A stretch of 64,000 nucleotides of DNA from Sphagnum compactum (taxonomy: Eukaryota; Bryophyta; Sphagnopsida; Sphagnales): positions 14,870,213-14,934,212 of the forward strand of contig OZ234493.1 in NCBI GenBank assembly GCA_965153455.1, given 5' to 3'. The notes beneath the pieces were generated by a model that did not search any database, was not told the DNA's origin, and saw only the letters and a program-made list of their open reading frames with translations. Shown here one piece after another: positions 57,067 through 64,000 of this stretch (within the stretch, counting starts at the first letter, position 1; every line of letters begins with the position of its first letter). Both the position numbers and the translations under genes were made by a program.

Positions 57067-57543
57067 CTAGTTTCTTGATTGCATGTGCATGCAAATGTCA
57101 AGAAATGATAATAATTGAACATGAAGTGGATGTGTGGAAAGTAATGTTGCCATGTATGATGGTGGTTGGTATACTACGTAAGTTGCATTTTGAGGTTTAT
57201 TTAAATTTGAATGACATTTAATGCAAATGTGCATGATTTTTTTGTCATAACAAGTTGTGTAGTTTGCCATTATCACGTTGGCAATTGCATATGGTGTGTA
57301 AGTATTATGTTGATTATCAACAACTTTGTATTTGTTAACTAATGTTTTGTAATATTTTCTTTTATTTATCAGTTTCACAATTCCACAAATTGCACAACAT
57401 TGTATTTTTTGAAAAAACGAAGATGTTTCCATTGTCCATTTTTCATTCAATTCGTTTATTGAATGCCATGTTTGGTCATAAGGTTGAAAACATTCTTGAT
57501 GTCTTTTTTTCACAATATCATATACTTGTTTCTTGAATTTCAT
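57067..57543 (-). CDS. 158-aa open frame with paired CxxC motifs, hypothetical
   Basis: This long frame for such AT-rich sequence runs MKFKKQVYDIVKKRHQECFQ, then QCCAICGIVKL, and later HICIKCHSNLNK. The two CxxC pairs are about 50 residues apart, like a split zinc-binding site. The end LLSTHPLHVQLLSFLDICMH is helical. The layout loosely recalls zinc-binding N-terminal domains seen in Helitron-type replication proteins, but without a helicase or Rep motif nearby this is speculation. It could be an exon of a decayed transposon or a chance frame. Confidence 0.3.
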   Translation of the reverse strand: MKFKKQVYDIVKKRHQECFQPYDQTWHSINELNEKWTMETSSFFQKIQCCAICGIVKLINKRKYYKTLVNKYKVVDNQHNTYTPYAIANVIMANYTTCYDKKIMHICIKCHSNLNKPQNATYVVYQPPSYMATLLSTHPLHVQLLSFLDICMHMQSRN

Positions 57544-59335
57544 TTATTTGGTTTTGTCAATTTGCAAGCCTTATTAATGTTGCATTGCGATATTAGAAAC
57601 ACGCAAATCAAATCTGTTATACATAACAAAACAACAAATTTTGTCATCTATAATTGAATGTTACAACAAAAAGAAAATTTTAATTGTAGATTGGAAAGTA
57701 AGGTTGAAGTTAACTATAACAAAGAAAATGTATTGTGAACATATATTGTCAATAGAACTTGAAAATGTAGGATAAGATGTCAAAACACATAGATTTGTAG
57801 ACCTAGAAGAAAAGCAATCTTTGTTTGTTTAAATTGTGGATTCCAACACGCCAACACATGATGATCGTCAAATAACTTTATGTATGTGTTTGGCACTCAC
57901 AATGATTACAATGTACTAAATGGATGGATGATCGATTTGTAAATTAACTAAGCAAATTTGATAGGAGAAAATTCATCCTTATTAATTCTATTTAATTTAT
58001 TATAATTTTATTTTTCAAATCATAAAAATGGGACTAAATGCACACGTCATGATGAGTTAAAGTGTGAAATCACCATAATTCATTTTCAAGTAAGGGGCTA
58101 AGGGTTATAACTATTATTCATATTTTTTTTTGTATGTTAAAATATTAGTTTAGTTATTACCATTGAGTTTTATAAAAGCAAAATCAAATTGTTGATTGTC
58201 TTAAATGGATTTTTGTTAATTGATAATTACAATAGCCTAGTGTTTCAATTATTGAAAAATTGGCATAAAGGATTTTTGGAAAGTGCAATGATATTAGTTC
58301 TAAAATTTTAATTTTTAAAACATAATTTGTTATGTAGGTGTTATGGGTGGGAAACAAATTTAATACATACAAGGGTTAATGCTTTAATTTTTATAACCCT
58401 TTCAGAAATCAATGTTTTCAAACAAAATTTTGTGTATGTTGTAAGGTTTTTTCTTTGTTGTTACATGTATAGAATGTCCATTGAGTGAGTAAATCCAAGA
58501 ACAAAATAAATAAATAAATTTGATTTGATTAATGAAAATTTGAACACAATGTACACTTTAGTCATACAGCCCCAAGTAAGGCATTCTAGTCAATAAAGCC
58601 AAAAATGTCATTTTTTTTCAAATGACATTAAGTTTGTTACTACTTATACATTTAAAAATTTAAATTTATTTATTTATTGAAAGTCTTGTGACCAAAAAAT
58701 AATGACAAATAGGTATGTAACATACTCATAGTCTATGTTCTAAAATAAAACACAAATCCATCAAAAAATGTTGTTGAAGAAACATCATTGATTTCAACTC
58801 TATGAACAAGTTGAAATATCAAAATTCTCGTAGATACAAAAGTTTGTGAAAATTTACAATGTTTTTCAAAACTATACAATTTTTTTCAACACGACCTAAT
58901 TTCTACCAAGATGCATACCATTTCATATCATTCTAATCATGTCTGAGCATTTTTTTTAATAGGTGATTTAATTCATATTCATTAATACTAAGGACTTTAC
59001 AGAGATCCATTAGCAAAAAATGTTCTACTTTGGTAGAGTTTTTTTTTTCAACATGTAAAGCAATTAAAGTTTTGAAATCTGCCTTTAGCTATAATCGATG
59101 AACCTTTTTATTGATGACTCCATTGTTGTTCTTTTGTTATTTTGAAGTTGAACTTATTCGGACGACCTTAGGAATTTTCCTCTAAACACAACAACCAACA
59201 ATATGTTTTTAATGCATAAATGTCTTCTCAAATATGGTGAAAGCCAACTTTACAAAAACAAAAAAAGAACTTGAATGAAATAAAATACATACCATGCGAA
59301 TAATGTGTAGTTGCTAAGTAAAATTGTGTGCAGCA
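57544..59335. other. AT-rich stretch, no gene
   Basis: Homopolymer-rich, strongly AT-biased sequence with no readable domain on either strand. Confidence 0.5.
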
Positions 59336-59713
59336 TCTGACTACACCCAATCTTGACGAGACTGTATGCACAACGCATCAACTTGCATTTCTTCTGAAAT
59401 ATATAACATATTTTGTTTCACAAGGTAGATGGCATATTATCTTTCCAACCCACCAACAATCAAACTCATAGACGTCAACAACATTATTCTCAACCCATGA
59501 TGTGTTGTTTATGTTAGGTGGAACTAGTTTGATTTGTGAGATTTGGACCATTCCACATAAATGTTTTGAGTTGTCATTTTCATTGACAAATTCATCGTAT
59601 CTAACCAAACATTTTTTTGAAAATGTTTTCAGAACTATTGTAGGAAACCAAGCACCATAAAATCCATCTTCTATGCCTTGAACTTCAATTTTTTGTCCTT
59701 CTTGTATCCACAT
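59336..59713 (-). pseudogene. Agenet-domain (Tudor-like) protein relic
   Basis: The minus strand encodes two Agenet units. The first reads QKIEVQGIEDGFYGAWFPTI, then KCLVRYDEFVNENDNSKHLC and QIKLVPP. The second reads VENNVVDVYEFDCWWVGKI, then KYVIYF, and after a one-base frame change SEEMQVDALCIQSRQDWV before a stop. The E-GF-G-WFP, V-Y, P-P and D-WW-G signatures and the closing LR-HQDWV-like end match plant Agenet/DUF724 proteins, which bind histone tails or RNA. The frameshift and stop near 59370-59340 mean this copy is broken or is a partial exon. Upstream exons were not found. Confidence 0.72.
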
Positions 59714-59719
59714 GTTTTT

Positions 59720-62410
59720 GCAACAATAGATTGTTTATAATATCAGAAATCCTTGGTTACAAACTGGAAAAACACAACAAGATGCTCAAAAACCATTTCC
59801 ATGGGCTTTGGAAAAGCTCCTAGATTGAACAAATTCCTTGCAGCAAAGATCTCCAAACATACAATATGTAACAACTCATTATCTATACACTGAAAACAAA
59901 GTACAGTGATCAAGATGCATATTGGTTACCACTTTGCCTGGATGTCAAGTAAATGCATGTTGAAGAAAAGGCAAAAATGGAACAAAAATTGAAAAACTAA
60001 CTTTTATTCCATATATTTTACAATAGCAACAACTTGTTGAAGCCTCTCTTCGTCCTTGCAACATAAACCACTTGGGCATGTTACAAAGTACCTACATTCT
60101 TACAAATATCATACAACAAGAGTGCCCTACAAACAGTTCAATGGGTTTTCAAAGACATGAAAATCACCAATTTGGGCATACTTTTCTATTTATGAAATTG
60201 CAATAGAAGCCAAAGGCCCAAAAGTGCTGAGGTTTATCATCATGAAAAGGTTATGAAACTTATGATCAAAATAGAATCAACAAGTTCCATGGGTTCTCAC
60301 ATCACACTCATTTTTAAAATCACGAACTTCCTTTAGGCAACCCTCTGGAACCACACCATTCAGGGTAAAATCTTCCAGGAGACAATTTTTAGTGTGCCAT
60401 CATATTATAATTTCAAAATGAAACATGTTCCCCATCTTGTGATTCACACCTTCCAAGGATTTGAAGAGCAAAGTCTACAGGGATAGTTCTATGATTACAA
60501 TAATTGTTCTCTCTTCAAAAAAAAAATTGATTCTTGCAAATATCCTACCAATGCATTGTAGCTTACACCATAAGTTTGTGTATTGCATAAAGGTGTGCAA
60601 CAACCAAATTGCAAGAGTCACACATCATCAAGGCTGCCAATGGTGTGAACATTACAGTCCTCTCTCTATTAAAAGAAAGTCACTAATGAACTACAGTAGC
60701 ATACACATAATCCCATGCCAAGACACAAGTTAGATTATAGAACAAAGCAATGGATAAGGGTTATTTTCTAATCTAGGAAATCTCTTTTATAGTATGGGAT
60801 TGATGAAACATTACAATATTTCCATTTGGTAGGCATCTACAAGCACCTTCAAGAAGTATGAGAAGTATCAAAGCTAAAACATTCATAATTTTCCTTCAAT
60901 GGTTTCTCGAATTTTTGTTACTCCCATAAAAGACCAAATTGTTTGTGAATTAATTCCAAAAAGCTCAAAGAACTCAACAATCAATTAGATTCTCTCATTA
61001 ACTTAAAACGTCAATTTTCAAACTATTGATGATGGGACTGGCCGTCCTAAGTGACAAAAGCATTCCATGTGTGGTCTATGAAATGGAAGAGTGCATAATA
61101 CCCCTAAAAAACAAGTTATTTCTATTCTTGTAGCTTGAGTATGCGCTCCTGAATTGTGTTTTGAAACCTTATCAATGAGTAGTAAACAACAAACCTGCAG
61201 ACCATACAATCAATGGATTCAAAAGCTATTGTGTCCACCTTGATGAACTTTCCCAAGAGCGAGTTGCTTCATGATATTGATCCAATAGGTTCAACATATG
61301 CAATCATAAAATAATATCTTCAAAAATGCTGAGAAATTTCTCCTCACTTATGATTTCAATCAACTTTAAGGGAATTGCTAGATGAGCTAACAAGAGACAA
61401 TCATAAGATGATCATCTACTACCACCAACTACCAAAATAAGAATGTTAAATGGCAAATGCTACAAAGATCTTCATAAGTAATGAAGATTTCTCCTTACTT
61501 ACAATTTAAGTGAACCTAAATGGAATTGAGAGGTAACCCCAAAATAATGTTGTCAATTCTCAAATCTAACATAACCACAATTGATGTGCAAGCATGAAAA
61601 AGAGGAAAAACAAACCCTTCAGAGAAAAGAGAGCAAAATCAAAGCTATGGATTGCTTTGGACAACAACATCAGTCATATACATGTTCAGAAACCTCCAAC
61701 AACAACATGTATTTGTATTGAACACCTACCATAACAACCCTACTGACTTCATCAACTCCTGGCTATGGATATCAATGTCAAAAACATAGAATACTAAATT
61801 TTTATCATAATAATTCGAAGGGATGGAGCAATTCAGCTTTCCGAAACATGCACACACATGCAATAATTTCAGTGTAACCAATAAATATTCTAGTACTAGT
61901 ACATGCTTACACAAATAGAACTCTTGTTGATTAATTTAAAAATTGAAATGTGTAAAAATGTTGAAGCAACTGATGTAAAAGTAACTACTACATGGTGGAG
62001 AAGATGAAATAATTAAGGCCCTTATAATAAGGAAAGTTGAACAAACCAAGGAACAATGCAACTAGGCTTTGCATGTATTGTAGTGCAAAGGTTTTTGACA
62101 CATGTTTTGTGACAAGAAAACTACAAAAACAAATACTACTTGTATGTATGTTTATAGAACACATCTTTTGTTCATAATTATTACTATATAATTTGGAAAC
62201 TAACATAATAAGACTAACAATATCTAAGTTGCCAAATTGCAAACCTTTTGTATGGGCCTAGATCACAAGTAATGTTCAAATTTGAATTGATGTACAATGT
62301 AGTAACATTTGTGTAGTAGAATGTGATTCACAATATCAAAAAATGACAGTACTATTGAAAGGACCAAAACTTCATGAATGATGGCATAAAATGTTAAAAC
62401 AAAAGTCAAT
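59720..62410. other. No gene recognised
   Basis: AT-rich sequence. Short open frames (60461-60733 plus, 61018-61209 minus, 61726-61914 minus, 61988-62242 minus) show no motif. Two segments at about 61320-61370 and 61470-61530 (caaaaatgctgagaaatttc type, cttacttatgatttcaat/acaatttaagtgaac) look like an old duplication. Confidence 0.35.
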
Positions 62411-62416
62411 TATGGA

Positions 62417-63070
62417 GTGTTGCTATGTAAGTTGAAAACTAAGTTCACACAAAGTGTAGCAAGTGAACCCAAAAAATTGAAGGTTGAGAAGACATACCAA
62501 CCAATTGAAGCACAACAAAAGTTATTGGATGTTTGTGGATTTAAGGATGTGAAGACTCCACCAACCTTCAAATCTGTGCCAGAAGTGAATGAATTTATGA
62601 CAAAGTATGCTAATAAAAAAACAACTTTCCTGCAAAAACACAGTGCACTTCCTTGCCCAGGTCAATGTAAAGTTCTTCATCAATTGTTGCTTGAATATAT
62701 GATGTAAGAAATTGATTTAATGAAGTTTCCTAAACAATGCAACATGTCAAATTTTATGCAAGAAACATGAAAGTCATGTCAGAGGTTTTCGGATTAAAGT
62801 ATGTGGATATTGAAGACAACCTCACCAATTGGAAGGCAAAAAAAAATGTTGAAAGAAGTGGTCGTAGGAAACCTTGCAACATTTGAAATGTACAAGTTTT
62901 CTTTGGACTTTAAGATTTTGGACACGAGCATGTGGTTAGATTTATCATTTGAACAAGCTTCCAACATGATAAAACACATGGCCAACAACAATAAACAGAA
63001 TGAAAAATCCTCAATTACGAACCTGATAAACGTAGCAACTGCATCACGAACAAAAAATGAAAAGAAATAA
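62417..63070 (+). pseudogene. Unrecognised coding relic upstream of the GIY-YIG relic
   Basis: Plus-strand stretches 62417-62707 (QQKLLDVCGFKDVKTPPTFK, VPEVNEFMTKYANKKTTFLQ) and 62801-63070 (MYKFSLDFKILDTSMWLDLS, FEQASNMIKHMANNNKQNEK) appear to be one protein interrupted by stops between 62707 and 62800. The composition is Lys/Asn-rich in step with the AT bias. Position and strand suggest it may belong with the GIY-YIG domain at 63.3 kb. No family was recognised. Confidence 0.4.
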
Positions 63071-63282
63071 ATGGGCTTATTAGTGTGTATACAATCAATT
63101 GCAAGCAAGTTTTAAGTTCTTGATTGTTTTGTTTGTTCCTTCTCTACACCACTATTGTATGGCTAAACTGCTACAGTCTTGATGCAAATGATGTTCAATG
63201 TCTTGGTTATTGTGTGGATGCACCAATGTAATGTTGATACATATGATATCAATAAATATTAATATGTAATTTGCAATGTTAT

Positions 63283-63571
63283 GTATGCAAGGACACAAGT
63301 CGAATGTATGTTGGACAATCAATTGATGCAAAAAAAAGACTTGAACAACATGCACATTACCTCGAAAGAAAATGAAACATGATGCTTCCAAATTCAAACC
63401 ATTCCAAATGCACTTTAGTCTTCATATTGAATATACCACTACCAAGAAGAATGTAGCTGATAGAAAAGAAAAATAGCTTATAAAAAAATTTAAGACGAAT
63501 ATTAAATTAAGATATAATGTACTTAAAGGACGCCCTTCATGTGATCCAATTTATTGGAAGCAACGAAGATA
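63283..63571 (+). pseudogene. GIY-YIG endonuclease domain relic
   Basis: The plus-strand reading CYVCKD-T-SRMYVGQSIDAKKRLEQH fits the start of a GIY-YIG nuclease: a hydrophobic strand, then the YVGQS strand (the YIG part) and a conserved Arg and His in the following helix. After a frameshift near 63372 it continues as KMKHDASKFKPFQMHFSLHI, EYTTTKKNVADRKEK, a stop, then LIKKFKTNIKLRYNVLKGRP and YWKQRR-stop. The late LI..F....YN..KGRP pattern is also usual in this superfamily. Such nucleases occur in homing elements, Penelope-like retroelements and large viruses. The copy is broken by one frameshift and one stop. Confidence 0.6.
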
Positions 63572-63574
63572 ACA

Positions 63575-64000
63575 TATCATATTGTACAATTATATCTTTT
63601 TATTTATAATCATAATAAAGGATAGAATAAAAAATTTCTTCCACGTTATGAAAAAGAATGAGAAAAGATGCACATTACATACCAGTTTTAAAATAGTCAT
63701 GGCTATGTTCACAAAACTGAATGAAGTTTATGCCACCATACACAAACTTGTTAAAGCGTAGCTTGTTGAGATTGTCTTGAAGAACCATAGGCACGCTTTT
63801 GTTGAACCCGATTGCCACCCCTTTGCACTTTTTGAAAAGAATGGCCACACGGATCCAAAAATTGAAAAACCAGACAATGACTTATGTACACACACCAACT
63901 CATCTACTCTTTATCTGCACAAATTAAATACTAGCACCATGTCTCCATATGTAGTCTAACATCCACAAGTAGACATCCTAACATAATTTCCAAAGAACAA
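63575..64000. other. No gene recognised
   Basis: AT-rich right edge of the window. The open frame at 63777-63959 shows no motif and runs towards the window end without support. Confidence 0.4.

Noticed and set aside
57067-57543. Helitron replication protein
   Set aside because: Paired CxxC motifs alone are weak; no Rep HUH motif, helicase or Helitron ends were seen.

Overview
This 64 kb window looks like nuclear DNA of a land plant with a large, repeat-rich genome. It is mostly AT-rich non-coding sequence and decayed mobile elements, with canonical GT-AG intron boundaries, plant-type transposable elements (a MULE transposase relic, a Ty3/gypsy pol relic and an L1-like LINE with a zf-RVT domain), an Agenet-domain relic and a telo-box-like motif at a putative gene start. 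Nothing points to an organelle or a bacterium. The exact lineage cannot be read from the sequence; the element types would suit a fern, lycophyte, gymnosperm or bryophyte.

Layout. 1-2 kb: a 32-bp tandem array and a broken MULE transposase on the minus strand. 2-6.4 kb: unrecognised and very AT-rich sequence. 6.4-8.1 kb: a 1.5 kb element with terminal inverted repeats (TIRs), then a minisatellite. 9.5-13.6 kb: a relic of a small repeated gene (copy A4) and a decayed Ty3/gypsy pol (protease, RT, RNase H, integrase). 15.7-19.5 kb, 32.5-38.2 kb and 41.3-52.1 kb: three direct-orientation copies of a composite unit (module D, a spacer that may include repeat B, then module A). 21-29 kb: a 147-bp satellite array and unrecognised minus-strand coding relics. 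55.4 kb: one plausible host-gene first exon. 57-63.6 kb: AT-rich DNA with a CxxC-type ORF, an Agenet relic and a GIY-YIG nuclease relic.

The most interesting object is the composite unit. Module A (minus strand) encodes a small protein, 129 and 134 aa in the two complete copies, with a short hydrophobic segment. It has two exons, a conserved GT donor, the same intron phase and an aligned stop codon, and its length changes between copies are multiples of three. Just 5' of the ORF, each of the three main copies carries a different inverted repeat. Copy 3 has about 230-bp arms differing at only two positions; copy 2 is a near-perfect palindrome with one extra 104-bp direct copy. In the truncated fourth copy the 5' flank is inverted relative to the ORF. 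Module D lies convergently on the plus strand and encodes an unrecognised protein whose last exons are conserved between copies 2 and 3.

A GC-rich, 5'-truncated L1-like LINE (about 3.7 kb) split copy 3 of module D and left an exact 18-bp target-site duplication. The undisturbed copy 2 supplies the empty-site sequence. The LINE has one base deletion and one stop codon and shows no poly(A) tail.
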